Shown: positions 27,532 through 41,066, counted from the first letter of the stretch. The stretch is DNA of 64,000 bases from Eutypella sp. D-1 (GCA_023313575.1 JAJTTP010000015.1:1-64000), one strand, 5' to 3'. Notes: generated by a model from the sequence alone, not told the origin. Made by a program: numbers and translations.

Positions 27532-30500
27532 TCAGGGAAATTCAACCACCCGACGCAAATCCTTTGGCCATGGCTCCTTGTACTCGGGGAAAAGCAAATC
27601 CAACTCTTGAAAATAAAATTCCACAGTGCAGTCACCATAAGGATTTTCATCCACCTCCTCACATTTCTGAAGTGTCTCGCGCCATTTCACGCCAATCTCC
27701 TCTGCGCCCCGTCTCTCCGTATCAGTTATTGCATCGCCTGCCAGTTCCTCACGCACTTCTTTAATCCGCACACCCCAGCATGACAACCAGAAACGTATAA
27801 ATCTGGGGCCACCGTTCGGTCCATCCTCCATGAACATGAGGGCTTCATTTTCGAATTCCTCGACGAGTTCCTCGTGCAGCTCGAGAAGAGCCGCCTGCTC
27901 CTCATTGATTATGTCCCTGTCGTCTCTTTCAACCCATTCTTCCTTCTCTTGTGCCAGAGATGCCGCATTGCAACAAGTATGCATGATGCCCAAAGCTTCG
28001 AAGGTGACGTACCTGATTGCCGCCCTGTACGTCAGGGTCCTCAACTCAGGACCGCATACCCAATAATAAGTTATGATGCGTCCGATTAAATTGCGGAAAT
28101 CTGGGGTTTCAGCCCACAAAGATTTCAATCGCCACCCGTTCGACACCATCCCTTTCATCATCCATATAAACGGGCTGCATCCCCCTATCGAGCAATGGCA
28201 CTGGCAATTATCTGTAAGGTTATGATGTTCTACAGCCTCGACCAATTCAAGAAGGCTAGTAAGTTCTGGACCCACCGTAGGGCCCGTCATTGTAAAGCCT
28301 AAGTAAAACAAGGCATAATGTGCACCGAACAACCCAATGTACGGTGAATTTTCAACAGCAGAAGGCCCAGTCCATGATCGTAGAAACAAGTCCACACCTT
28401 TCTCCGCTAGCCAGCGAATATAATCATGTTCTTTAAAGTTGTCCAACTCCGGGTAATGTCGTAGGTGAATGAAAAAAGATGGATCAGGTCGAAACCCGTG
28501 GCGGTAGAAAAGCTCACCAAGGTGTGAATTGGTAATTTCGTCATAGATCCAGCCCCAATCTTGTACGTCGTTAGTGTTTGTTCCATTTGTTTTTCGCGTT
28601 GTTGGTAGACATCGGTGGAATGACAACCGTCGAGGCCGAGGGGTCCGTAGTTCCTTCATATGGTAGACATAGCGACGCCGAGCAAGCTCAGATGCACCAT
28701 CGAGGATAGTGCGTAAGTTAACAGAGCGATCTACCCTTTTAACTTTACGCGTCCGCACATTGCACCCGGCTTCGAGGAGGATTTCTACACACTGAGTGCA
28801 GGTACAACGGCGACATCTGTCGGGTTTTGAATTGTTGATGCAGTGTGCGGAGCTGAGTATCGTGGCTGCTTCGAGCACAGTGAACCCGGATTTATCGGGT
28901 TGGTTCAGTAGACTAAGATCTGCAGCCTCCACCAGAAGGGCTAGGATTCGAGGTTTCGCCGCTGCCAGGTGAAGCGGGCTCTTGCCGTAGATATCCAGTT
29001 CCGCTAGTGAGCCAGGAAATAAACTCAAAATACGGGTTACTTCGTTGACGTCGTTACGGACCACTGCCATGCTCAGAGGTCCGCATCCACAAGCTATCTG
29101 TCATTTAGCGAGAGCCAGTGAGACCCAGCGATGTTCAGGGTCAGCGCACCTTCTGCAAAACCATGAGACATGTGGTAAGAATGTAAGACTTCACGGCAGT
29201 AGACCTCTGCCGGTGTAAGGATCCAACAGGATTGGCCATCTAGGACAGCTGGTAGACATTCTGTATTTGCTTGCGCCAAGACATTTGCAACGTCCAGGCC
29301 CCGACTGATATAATCTACCCCCAGACTGATTAACGGAGAACTCCCTATAAATTATAGTCAGCATTTTCTCGTATTTGAACTACTCATGCCAAGCTAACCC
29401 TCGGTAGTATAACTGGCAGCTGGGACGCCGTATAACAGTAGCATCTGGACGAGTTCGGCAAAGAGGCTCGTCTTTGATGAACCTCTGCTTATTATCTGTG
29501 TACCACTGAGCTATTAGATCATTAGCCATCTACTTATCATCCCCAGGACTTATAAACCTACCGCGCTGCCTACAGCGTGCATCAAGGTTTCATTTCGATC
29601 GCCTACGGCTACTGGGCTTGCCTTTTTTTCGTTAAAAAGCCTGGCTAGCCTGGTTAAACAAGCGGCCATGAAAGCCTCCTTATTTCCTGCCTTACAAAAA
29701 AAAAAGCAATCATGTATTAACCCGACAATGCGAAACGCAGGATCCGACTTGGTGTCCACGGTTGGATAGTAGGTAAAATTCGGACTAATACTAAAGCCAC
29801 CGGCTCCGGACGTCCACGCGAATGTGAGATCGAGAACAGAATTCAGCATGCGGGTGAGACCGGAATACTTCAAGCTTACTGCCTGTCTGTTTCTGTTTGC
29901 TATATTCGAGAGCGGACAACTCGGCCAATGGCCTTGGGTTTCGGTTTTGCTAGAGAGGTATATATGGCCTAACTGGATCCCCGTATTCGTTGTCGACCGG
30001 TGGGGGTGATGACAGATACACATTCTGCCTGTAGTTGACATAAAGCGTGAGTTCTGAAACGGATATACAGCCCTATTTTGTGAAGCATGGGTTGTATTCT
30101 CCACCGGAAAAACTTGGCTACGGCTTTGATTTGGCGCTTGGAAGTTGTCATATAATTCCCTCAATACTGCTGGTTTGCTAGCTGCTCTGGCGGCCAGGAC
30201 CTCCTTGGGCTGGCTCCGCTTGTCTTGCCACTGAAGTTTCTTTAAGAGTTGCTCGACCCTTATAAAGGTGTCTTCTTGTTGTTGCCTCAGTTGTAACTCT
30301 ATTGAGTTTTTTGATTGTTGAAAGTCCTGTCGTAAAACCTGGCTGATCTCTTGAATTTCATGTGTGATGACTCTGGATTGGGATGCGACCAGATGAGCGG
30401 TGGTATCAACACTACCTTGCAGCAAAGGTAGTTGGTCGCGAATGCTAGAAACAGGCGTCTCGACTGCCGCTACATTTGACCGAATGAGGAGTAGTTCAGC

Positions 30501-31049
30501 GGCATGAGCCTGGGAACATGATTCGATTGCAGTAAGCTTATTCGTGTTTAACCTCGAGACATCCCTATCAATGTGTTAAGATGTTAGCTTAAAAGTATGA
30601 GACCGAACTTACAGCTCCAACCCATGTAAAGCGAGCTGCAGAACTTCATTGGCTTGCTGTAATCGCTGAGCAAGTTGTTGAACCTTGGACCGATGGAACG
30701 GATAGGTGAACTTCCTCTTTTTGTTCTTCAGTCGTGTCGTCCAGGTGCTTTCATCGTCATCGGCGAGGTCTACGCGTAGAACTTCCACAGCGCAAAGTTC
30801 TTTCTTACACGATAGAACGGTTTGTGTCACTGCGGCAGTAAGCTCCGGGCTTTGGTCTTGGAAATTTAATAACGCTGTGTTGATCGCTAGGAGAGTAGCT
30901 TTCAGGGCATCATTATGTTGTCTAACGTAGGCAAGCTCCTCTTGACGGCTCTCGAAGGCGTCGAGGTACTTAACAATGCCACCGGTGACCTGCAAGCCCA
31001 GGGAGAAGAGGCCAGAGACAGAAGCCGTTAAACCTACAGCCTCGGCCAT
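27532..31049 (-). CDS. HeLo-like N-terminal domain / ankyrin repeat protein
   Basis: Five exons close in frame: 31049-30613, 30564-29574, 29529-29384, 29325-29150 and 29093-27532, giving 1103 residues. Introns of 44-58 nt start GTAAGT, GTAGGC, GTAGTT and GTGCGC; the 44-nt intron is the least certain. Residues 1 to about 145 (start MAEAVGLTASVSGLFSLGLQ) have the helical pattern of the fungal HeLo-like N-terminal domain found on NLR-like and other conflict proteins. A glutamine-rich coiled coil follows (HEIQEISQVLRQDFQQ), then an undefined middle. Ankyrin-type words come next (CGCGPLSMAVVRND; GKSPLHLAAAKPRILALLVE), then about 400 residues with no domain I know. HeLo-type domains in other proteins can act as membrane-directed death effectors; a role here in self/non-self response is inference. 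It is the first gene next to the RIP-degraded block yet shows no RIP-like decay. Confidence 0.75.
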
Positions 31050-33525
31050 ACTTCATTTCTTGCGTGAGCAATCATGGGACTAGCAATCATTAAAGGGGGG
31101 ACGCAGAGAACATGGATTTGATGGCTTGTCATATCACAGCAGTTGACGAGTTTCGAAGAAAACGGGTGTGGTGCTAATCATTACAGGTCGTCGGGAAACA
31201 AAAGTCACGTTAACCTGACATTTTCAACGTAGGATGCAAGCGGCAATGCGGCATCGCGGCGGTTCAGAATGCGGTCTAATATGCATGTTAGCTGCGGGGA
31301 ACGAGGGGGAAGAGCCCAATGGGTGTCCACGGGTGTGCCATGTCTTGCAGCGCGTACGGAAAGTCCGCTCAGGGCTTTTTGATTGGTGGTAAAATTTCGG
31401 TCGAGTTACTATTTGTAAGAGGAATAAAGCCAATTGTTTTCAGCCTGTTTATCAACCTTGACATTACCAAGCCCATTCTGGGCGATCCGTGGGAGCCCTC
31501 TGGGGGAGGGAAGAATAGAAGAATAACTACGTTATCGGATGGCTAGGAGCCTGTTTATAGACCGTAGAGAGCGCCACAGGTGGCGCACCTGGCTCAGCCC
31601 CAAAGGGGGTATCTGGTCCATTTCCTAACCGTGACAATCAGACTTTTAAGAAAAGATCAAGACAAGGTTAATCTGCCATCGGAATAAGTAACATAGCCGA
31701 TTACGAGTTACCACGCTTAAGTGAGCCTCTATTTAATGGGGCTCCAAGATAGGACAGAATAGGGGTAAGGAGTGCTGTGATCACGTGACGTCATTTATGG
31801 AGATCTTCATTCTAAGGGAGGATCACGTTACCTAAGCCTAGGAGATGATCATATTCGCGTCGTTGCAGCTACGTGTTTATAACAATTGTGGACAATGAGA
31901 AGGTGCAGCTGCTTGTAAACCTTCGATAATATTCATACTTAGACAATACTGCCAATCATATAAAACGGCGAAGCAGCAATGAATTCGACCGTAACTGGGT
32001 CATTATCATCCAGAAAGGAATATCATGCCAGGGGTTAGAAAATCTAAACCATAAGTCTAAAGTGGGCGACTGCATGATTCCTTCTCGAGATGGGCTAGCT
32101 AAGTTATGTCACAGTTTCCCACGATGTATAATGGCTGCCGAAAGGGTTATTCCCACTTACCTTATCGACGCTAACTTGTGATGAGAAGCGTTATTGGGCA
32201 ATCTGTTGGTCTTCCTGCGTTGCCTCTAAACATATGCATGGGCAGTTTTAACAGGGGCTTTGAAATTTATTTTTGTTGTGTTGGCAAGCACGCATGTAAT
32301 GCACTGACTTAGCAAATAGGAAGAGACCGAAGTATAAATAGTGAATATGATCATCTTTACCGTTACCTAGTTGGTAAAAAAAAAAAAGGTTAAAGATTAA
32401 TACCGCTACTTATCACCAATGATCCGGTGAAAAATTCAAGAATAGATGGTGAGACTTTAATTATACACATTTTACTTACTAATTACTATATTGAAAAGTC
32501 TTACCTTTGTTACTTCGAAGCCTGAGGCTACATGATTTATCGTTGAGAAATATAAGAAATACAAACGGGGCTGGAAGGCAAGGATTAACGATGAAATCCT
32601 CGGAATAGCCATGTGTCACTGTCAGTTGAGCCTCACTCAAAAGGGGCTATTCTACAAGAGTAATATCGGACATAGACGATCAGATAGATCTTATCTCCGG
32701 GGATCGTCAGGGTATATATAGGTCATGAGTACCCCCATTCTATATCTAGAAGATCGTCTTTACTCTTTCATGCCAAGCTACGATTTACCCACTATACTAT
32801 TTTCGATCTGTAGACGTGATACCACCAGACCTGATGAGAGCAAACTCACCCCTGAGAGATTTATTTCCGAAGAGTGACCTCCAACAGGCTCAACCAATCT
32901 CGACATGCCATAGAGTCTGCTTTGATCAGAGCATGATATACTATTGATAAGCCGACAACTACCAGGCCAATTAAGTAAGGCTTATGATGTGGCAATGTAT
33001 ATATCACGGACTAAATGGTTATTGTCGATATACCATATGCTCCTCGGTTGATTTCGGATAGCGCCTAGAAGGTAGATAAGTAGGCGTTGCCTTTCAAGCA
33101 CCTTGGTTCGGCCGCTGCGTTTCTCGTATTAGGTATCTAACATACGGACCTAAAATCACATGGGCTCTTCACATACACGATCGAGGAGTTTCGTGCTGCG
33201 GGGGCTTAATCCCCTAATGTAAAACCCAGGTGTACCTTCCAAAGCAAGACAATGCCCCATAGAAAGCAGAACGCCGTGCTCCTCGCTCCTAGAACGCCAT
33301 CCGATCCAGTCCGAAAAGCATAACACACATGTGTCACCCTTTTCCCTGGCTCACTGCTTCCACTCATCATAGACGAAAGCACGCAAGATCCATGGCCAAA
33401 TCTTGCCGTCCAAGCATAATAGTTGGACAGCAGCAAGGCTATCCATCAGTCTCTCTTTTTCTTCCTCGTGAGCCTTCTTCGCGATTGCTACTCCGAGCTA
33501 ATCGCTAAGGCTCGAGTCGTGACTT
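31050..33525. other. Intergenic region, no gene seen
   Basis: About 2.5 kb without a supported gene. It contains one copy of a dispersed repeat (31687-31852), a 12-nt poly-A run near 32377, and a promoter-like GGTATATATAGG near 32709. The left part is the promoter side of the HeLo-like gene. Confidence 0.5.
31687..31852 (+). repeat. Dispersed repeat, copy A (MITE-like)
   Basis: From AACATAGC through CTATTTAATGGGGCTCC, AGAATAGGGG and ATCACGTGA to GGATCACGTTACCTAAG, this reads in the same order as the reverse complement of 42597-42793. Identity is moderate, with small indels. Internal words GGGGCT and AATAGGGG can pair as a hairpin in copy B. No terminal TA or other clear duplication was found. 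Confidence 0.6.
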
Positions 33526-35328
33526 TTACATACTATCCTCGCTCTCATTCTCGCTCATCTCAGTGACGGTGACTGTAGGATTGCACTCGTCCTTTGAAAG
33601 GCTCCCATGCTCGACCGACGCATCTTCCATCTTCTCTCGCTTGACCGAGAAGCACTGAATGGTTCCGACGAGCGCGACCACGGCGCTACCGTACCACGCA
33701 ACCCCGGTGCAGTCGATTTCGCTGCCGATCTTATAAAGGTACCCTGCCACCGGAGGGGCGATCATGCGAAAGGCGGCGCCAGCGCTCGCAGCCAGCCCAT
33801 TGACTTTGCCTAGGACTGACCGGCTCGGGGCAGCATCCTTGATTAGGATGAGGAGAAGTGGGTACAGGGTGATGGAGAGCAGATTTCTGACTGTAAGGCA
33901 GGCATATATCGCCGGGTAGAGCATCGACTCTGGCACATAGACCAGGAATGGGACAATGACGTAGGCAAGGGGATGGAGGACGGTACTGAGGATGAAGAGC
34001 CGGAATACACCTAACCTCGCCGCCGCGAAGGGGAATATGACGGCCTGTACGAACAGTGCTATGGCGCCGTTGACCGCCAGAATCATCCCTACGGTCTGCA
34101 TAGAAAGGCCCAGGCCCCCAGGCGAGTAGAATGGATTGAAGGGATGGTGGAGGGCGTCAATCAAAACCTTCTTGTCCTCGAAAAAGATTGGCAGCAGGTG
34201 ATCGTAGGTCATGGAGTGATATGTGAAAATAGAGAGGGAAACGACGAGAGCAATGATCTGATTGCTGTAGATGCTTAAAGAGGGAACCGTCGCTTGGCTC
34301 TCTTTTAAGGAGATCGAGTTGTGATCGTATTCGCCACTGTGTCTACTTCTCAGGGCCCCATATGTCTCGGCACGGAGGTCAAAGGCTGGCTGCTTTATCG
34401 CGTCTGAGGTCTCTAGAAGGGGCGTCTCTTCTGAGACGTATGTGTCTGGTAGTGTCACTCGTGGCTGCATGTCTGGGTGAGTTTCCTCTAACAGGAAGAA
34501 GCCCAGAAGGATACTAATAAGGAGGAGAAAGGCACATAGAAGGTTCGGCAGCAGGTAAGGGAAGATATGAAAAAGACTACCAGCTGGAAAGGCATCTGGG
34601 AAGGTGTCGTGGGGATTTGCGAACAGTCCTCCAATGGCCGGTCCAATGATGGTACCGATCGACCAGACGAATGGCATGACAGAATATGCCCAGGCTGGAA
34701 GCATCGTCAGTGATTCTTCCTTGCTTTCTTTATGTGATTATCACCAGGATATCTTCTTACGTTCGTGCTCGGGCTTGGTGACTAGCTCTGATATGATGGT
34801 TTGGATACACCCAATGCTGCCGCTGTTTCACCCTAGATTAGCCTGAATACCTGGAGCAATACTGAAAGGGACTTTACTTGAGAAGGCCGCCGAACAGACG
34901 CCCTAGCAGCGCTATCCAGAAGTTGGTGGCTACTCCCACGAATATCATACTGAACATGGTGCCAATGCATCCTATCAGGAGTACAGGCTTTCTCCCGATG
35001 CGGTCCGACAAGCTACCCCAATACATTCCCATCAGTGCCTCCGCGAGGGCGAAGGAGGAAATGAGAAGACCGGCATAGAAGGAGGCATATTCCTCGCTAG
35101 CGACCTCGAACTTCTTTACTAGCTCCCAGGCGTAAGGGAAAATGGATGTGAGGGCTATAGGCTCAGATAATCGAACAATCGCTGTCGGGCAGTCATTAGC
35201 ATGAGTAGGAGTGAACAAGCAATTGTCTAACTAGCAGACAACAGTCAAGCAAACTTACCGAGTAGAAAGAGCTGGACTGTCGGGAAGTCATCAGGGTTGC
35301 GGGGTGATCTCTGTTTGGTTAGGACCAT
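33526..35328 (-). CDS. MFS transporter, ZIFL1-like
   Basis: Four exons: 35328-35259, 35181-34878, 34822-34761 and 34694-33526, 534 residues, all splice phases consistent. The ATG at 35328 opens the exon that encodes MVLTKQRSPRNPDDFPTVQL, typical for this fungal family. Exon 2 has the family word RLSEPIALTSIFPYAW (TM1) and the MFS loop 2-3 motif GSLSDRIGRKP. Exon 3 supplies GSIGCIQT, and exon 4 the conserved VMPFVWSIGTIIGPAIGG, a long charged central loop, and the last six membrane segments. Length and layout fit a 12-TM plasma or vacuolar membrane permease related to zinc-induced facilitator-like carriers. The substrate cannot be told from sequence; related fungal proteins are often annotated for drug or siderophore efflux. 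The tail is acidic and serine-rich. Confidence 0.9.
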
Positions 35329-36629
35329 TGCTTCTTGACTTGGCGTTGACCTTACGACAGCTGACACAACACTTGAGGTTGCTTTCTTTTTCTTGACTGG
35401 GGTTTCTTGTTCCGACTAGTACGTCAGAACGAAGAGGCAACAGACTCAAAAAAAAAGACCGATGTCAAATGTTATGGCTTTAAGAGGCGACTTTGCCTTC
35501 CTCCTATATAGAGCCTGTTGCTCTTCTCCTGCTGGTTGTGGTGGCGGGCGTTGCTATCTGGTTTGTTTAAGTGGCTTGAGGGTCGAATGCTCCCTAGGCC
35601 ATCAAACGCTAAGCGACTTGGCAAAATGCAGATAGTAGTGCTACCTTCTGAAGGCGCGTTTTAAGGCACCTGTGAGGTCGAGAAGAAATTGGCGTAACAG
35701 ATATTTCGGCGGCCGTTGTTGGAAGTCTGAGGAAGAACGAGAAAGGAAGAAGGTATAGATAGGAAGAAAAGCGATGTGGTCGATTTATGGTTTTTTTTCT
35801 TCTGTGTTTCTTCACAGTTCTAGACTGTTAGGACTGTCGTTGATTAAAAGTGGGTCATATGCTTCTCGACCGCACCTAACCCGGCCGGGGCTGCCGGTAC
35901 TAAAAGCCCGTAAATCGGAGTTGAAAAGTGGAGATCATGATATCGAGTTGAGATGCTACAGTCCTACCAACTCCTGGACTAGAGAACGAAACGATGTTCC
36001 CACCCTCTTCAAGTATTACAACATCGGCCCAGTTTCTCTACTCCGTATTCACTTTACTTCTAGGACATATTGATCAATAGTTCCCGCTGTTGATAAAACT
36101 CACGCTTTGCAATGTATCATGGAGCCTAAATCCATGCTTTATTGGAATCGTGGAACCCCAGCACCGTTATTTTCGCTGAAGTTACCCTATGCCACTGCCC
36201 GCCCATTTATGAACTGGATGCTTGCAGACCTAGGTAGACCATAATTCATACTTGGAATTTTCCGCGGGGCTGCGACGCGCACTCGAATAACATGTGAAGG
36301 ACTTGACAATGTCGCGGGGTAGTAATTGGGAGCTAGGCTAGCTGCATGTCCTATTCACCTCCTGGGTTATGTATGGTCTTAGTCTATTGATTATCCTAGA
36401 ACGGCGTACCTTGCCAGCTTGGGGTCTGGTAATCTGCTGTGGTCTGCAAGGTCATCACACCGGCGACAACGCAATTGAAGCTGTGACGGCCCAGTCCACC
36501 TTGTTTACTCTCAATGTGTTGTCGGAGCTTATGAAGGATTAGGTAGGTGGGCTGTTGGAGTCTCCGGGCTACATACATTGTTGTTGTAGGAGTTGTGGTG
36601 CGCTAAACTTGATACACCACGGTGCAGGA

Positions 36630-36684
36630 GCGGTCTAGTCTGGGCTATTACCACTCACCACCCCTCCTCGTTTGACTAGACCGC
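36630..36684. repeat. 11-nt inverted repeat
   Basis: GCGGTCTAGTC at 36630-36640 is the exact inverse of GACTAGACCGC at 36674-36684, separated by 33 nt. Flanking GGAG/CTCC extends the pairing with one gap. It could be a hairpin or a paired regulator site; no adjacent gene supports either. Confidence 0.5.
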
Positions 36685-37387
36685 CTCCCCATGTCATACA
36701 GCGTGCCACAGTCAAACAAACTCCTTCCCTAAGTTCGTGCTGCGATCAATTGGGAAGGGGAAAATTTTTCATTTAATCGCATATTGCAGAGCAAGAGAGT
36801 CGGCTATCCAAGCTCGACCCTATATAGTACATGGATTTGCAGATAAACTGGTTGTAATGACAAGAAAAAGAAGACAATGTTTTCTGTTATCCCATTTCCA
36901 GCGAGCAGCCAATCGTTTTACACAGAATGGGCGTTTTGGAATTAATGCATATCAGGTGGGTCTGATTTAGTGGTCTTGGGTTGCCCACTTATGCGTTTGG
37001 CCCATTTAGCTTAGCGTATCTGGCGTATAAGCTGCTTGCAAATTTGCAGCCGCGTCCTAATCAGGCAAAGCAAATACTACGCTAATATATAGTGAGATTT
37101 GTTTGAACAAGGTGTAAACTTTACTTCGACCATCGGAATTCACAACAAAACGAGAGCAGAGCCTAAAAGAGAATGCTGGAGTAAGCCCACAGTAAGCCCA
37201 CAAGCCCATGCTATGCAACTTGATATACATGTGTTTCGGTATCTCAGCTTCTCCATACCGATACCCGAGTTCCGCCATCAGTTGGTTTTGTAACAGGTAC
37301 CCTGTCAGTCAAAAATTTTCGTCTCTGCTGACCATCTCCATACAGATCGCGATCTCTCGCTTTACCATGCAAAAATGTTACTAAAAG

Positions 37388-37427
37388 ACACACACACACA
37401 CACTCTCTCTCTCTCTCTTTCTCTCTG
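37388..37427. repeat. CA then CT microsatellite
   Basis: Uninterrupted AC dinucleotides pass directly into CT dinucleotides, in intergenic sequence. Confidence 0.95.
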
Positions 37428-39875
37428 CCCCCGCAAGCCCGCCTATATCTGACCATAATTAATTTATGATGTGTGATCATCCTAGTCACCTGAAAGGGGA
37501 CATCCTGTAGTCCATATATCATTTTCAGGCCGACAAATTTATACTTCCAACATCATACACCCGCGCGCAACAAGACTATAACCTCCTCGCATCATTAGCG
37601 AATGGAGGGCAAATGATAAAGTCAATAGGTATCATACAATGCGATCAATGTATCCAGCCGGTACATTTCTGGCTGTAGAATGCTGTGCAACTATGTAAAG
37701 ATAGGACCCACATCCCGAGACCGGACGCCCGAACTACCCCATACCAGCCGCTTTGCCATTTATAGGATGAGATCTGCATCATAGTGCGTGATCTGGAACC
37801 ACTGGGAATTCGCAGGCTGGCAGGGCCGGCAGGGGGAGGGCTGGACGTCAACTGATCAATATAACCAGAGCTAGGAACAAGACTAGTAAGAGAACCATGA
37901 TTGGGGATCAGCCCGGCAGCTATATACTACCTATAAATTACATCCAAGCATCCTTATCATAAATGCAGTCTACCGGAGAACACTGCAGTGTAGTAACTGC
38001 CTGTGACACGCGCACTTTTGGCTGTGATCTAACCGATCATGCAACACGACATTGTCTTCTAGGACTTGACGGATCATATCTGGCTGGGAGTGCATGGAGA
38101 TAAGGAGGGGCGCAGGTTACGGCGCGACCATGGTCTACTGACAGTAGCGGGACGGACCCCCATCCGCTGTGCATTAGCGCCCAGTCATGTACGAAGAATG
38201 CGACATCACAGGCTCCTCGGCTCCTCGACGAGACGCCAGAGCCGTGTTGCATTCTATAAAACTTTCGATTTCCAATCACACACCTTGCATGATTACACTA
38301 CAATATCAGTCCATTATTACTAGTTGTAGAGGGAATTTTAGATCTTATGGGCCACGCTTGCCTACACGTCTACCTAGGTCTATTTGGTACGAAGCCTCGC
38401 TGTTCCGATTGATGGAGAAGTATACGTAGGCCTGGAAGAGTGGACTTATCTGGTTTTCTCCAGTTAATGCCAGGCGTACACATCTCATGCCAAGCCAACT
38501 TCAATCGCCCGCTTTCATAGAAAGCAGGAAACCACGTGACTACAACCATACAAAATAAAGTGATGACACACATTTAATTTTAAGCTGAATGCTGGACCAA
38601 CGGGCGTGTGTCTCGGTTCCTACTGCTTCTTCCCATGTTCTTTTGCTCGGCGGAGTGATGGTAGGCATGCCAGGGGGTGCTCCCAATAGAGTGACTCCCT
38701 ACCAATTGGACACACCATTGATAACTGGGAAGCCAGCCAGCAGCAAGCCTCTTGATAGGGAAACTAGCAACGGCCCACCTCGTGATGTTATCACTTAGCC
38801 AGCCTCATAATTGTTATTTAAATACTCCCTTCGGCGACGGTATAAGTATAACCGTGGATATTGATCCACTCCGGGCCCGTGTCGGAGTGAAAAGGAGCTG
38901 TTGTTCGGAGGTTTAAAGCCACGCTACATGTCATTTATAAAACGTGCCCATTAAAAGTTACAGATGGAATATTAACTTATCTTATCGGCGTAATGTTAAT
39001 AGACATCAACTTTAAGGCTATATCGGTGATATCGGTGAACGTAATAAGAGCCTATTTCCGATGAAACACCCATAGGAAGCGAACTAATATAGCCCTCCTG
39101 AAGATATAGGCGGGGCGTGCGTTTTGGTGTAAATGACCTTGGCAGTAAGATCCGATATGCGCCTAAGGGAACAAATTGAATATTTAAGATATGTGTAGTT
39201 TGCCATTTAGTAAAAGCCTCTAGAGGGAGAAAGCATAATATATATGCGAAATACCTGATTGCTTCCCATAAGACCATGTTGAAGCAAAGCGGCATCTACA
39301 TATATAATAAAATTCAGGTGCTAGGGTTTCGTAGGTTTATAGTCCTACACCTAATAGCGTCGCTTACGATTCCTCCTCAGAGATAGCTCGTATGTTACGG
39401 GATTAAAGGGTCGAAGACGGTAATAAGGATAGAACCCCTATCCATAGACTGCCTATTTTTGCACCATGTAAGTCGGAGCTTCTATATAATAGATTAGTTT
39501 ATTATTAAATGGGAAACTCTTGACTACAGTAGCTTCTATTCCATAGCGTAGCATGCACAAGTACATTACATTACCATAATTCAGGTTGATCGTCAGCTAG
39601 GAAAACAGGTAGCGTAGCCTAAATGGGCAATTACCTACTATTTATCGTCCATGGTCCCTCAGTGAACATTATTCGTAATTTTGTTCTTGTCCGTATTAGA
39701 GACGTCCTGGATTCAGTAGTAGCATTGTCGAATAAAAGGGCGAGGCGAGACAGATAGAAGTTCATCGCGTCGTCTGGTAGGTTAGGCAATCCATAAGTAA
39801 TCAGTAATTACGTTCTATACACATCTTGACGACTTTTAACGACCAGTTTTATGATGCCATATCCCCGAGACACGA

Positions 39876-41066
39876 TTACACGAGACTCTTCGTAGCCTTT
39901 CTGATGCTCTCTTCAAGGCTAGTCCACCCATCCTTGCCCATGTCGCGGAGAATCTGCTTGGCTCGCCCACGAGGCACGATATCACACATATTCTTCTCGG
40001 CGTGGAAGTCAGGACAGAAGGCGCGGTCCGGATACATCTTGCGCAGAATAGCCAAGATGTCGTCACCGTTGTAGGGCTCAGCGTAGGCAAAAATACGTTC
40101 TGATTCGATGTAGGGGTGGATGGCGGCGGCTACATGTAGCAGCGCTGTATCCTCCACATCGACGAAGTAGTCTACGATTTCGCCATATGGTCAGCCCATA
40201 GTTCGCTGTAAATTAAGCTGTGGTGATATAATAACTGTAAACCTACGAGACGGCAATGCGGACAACATCCCCTGATTTCCTCTGAAGAGGTCGGCCACAA
40301 ACCCCAGCGTGGAAGGATAGCCCTGGTTAACAGGGTCGAGGCTTGCCCCGAAATTGTGATCGGGCAGGACCGCGTTCAGTGTGAAAGCGGGTTTCTTCTG
40401 GCACACAAAATCCCAAGCCGCTTTCTCTGCCAACGTTTTGCTGGCGGCGTAGACAATAGCTCCCTGGTCAGGCTCGCAGGCTTGGTCGCGATACGCGGAC
40501 GCCACCATCTCGTCATTCCAGGTGTCAATGGTCACCGTGCGATGGACGGGGTGAGCCGGGCCCATTGAGCTGGGCCGTGGGAGGTGGGCTGCGGTGGAGG
40601 AGGAGGTAACTACAAAGCGCTTTATGCCCGGCTCTTTGGCCGCCGCGGAGAGAGCGTTGATCGTGCCGGCGATGGCCCCGGGAATGACATTGTGCGGGTT
40701 CAAGTCCAGCGAGACAATACTAGCTGTATGAATAACAGCAGAAACACCTGCCCGTGCTGATTGGCCTCAATCCTTATATGTAGGGGCACTAGGCATGAAT
40801 CATATGTACCCACCACCCATGACGTGATCAAACGCGCCGTCTGCTTCTATGTTGGGAACGACCACCATCTCGAAGCTCTCATGGCCGTACTTGCGGTCGA
40901 ATAGGTCGGCGACCCAAGCGGTCCTTTGGGGATCGCGTGTGGTGCCGCGTACCTTGTAGCCAAGCCTCAGGAATTGGTCTGCGATGTTAGATGCGATGAA
41001 GCCATTGATGCCCGTGATTAGGACATTCGACCCTTTAGGGATGACAGGCTGGTCTATCCGGAGCAT
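39876..41066 (-). CDS. SDR-family NAD(P)-dependent reductase (GRE2/CCR-like)
   Basis: Three exons: 41066-40814, 40747-40247 and 40171-39876, 349 residues, splice phases exact. The N-terminus holds the Rossmann signature of extended short-chain dehydrogenases (VLITGINGFIASNIAD, residues about 14-30). GVSAVIHTASIVS spans the first splice junction, VTSSSTAA supplies the catalytic Ser region, and YAASK (about residue 182) the catalytic Tyr and Lys. YFVDVEDTALLHVAA in exon 3 is characteristic of the fungal branch related to methylglyoxal/ketone reductase Gre2 and cinnamoyl-CoA reductase. It should reduce an aldehyde or ketone with NADPH in the cytosol; the natural substrate is unknown. The flanks are long and intergenic, so no pathway is suggested. 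Confidence 0.9.

Larger units (their letters stand above)
35329..39875. other. Long intergenic region, no gene seen
   Basis: About 4.5 kb between the MFS gene and the reductase with no frame that shows family words or credible splicing. It holds a CA/CT microsatellite (37388-37427) and a short inverted repeat (36630-36684). The first few hundred bases are the MFS promoter and probable 5' UTR. Confidence 0.5.

Noticed and set aside
32600..32830. Possible solo LTR (TATATATA promoter-like word, CT-rich end)
   Set aside because: I found no second copy, no flanking duplication and no clear TG...CA ends, so it is not listed as an element.
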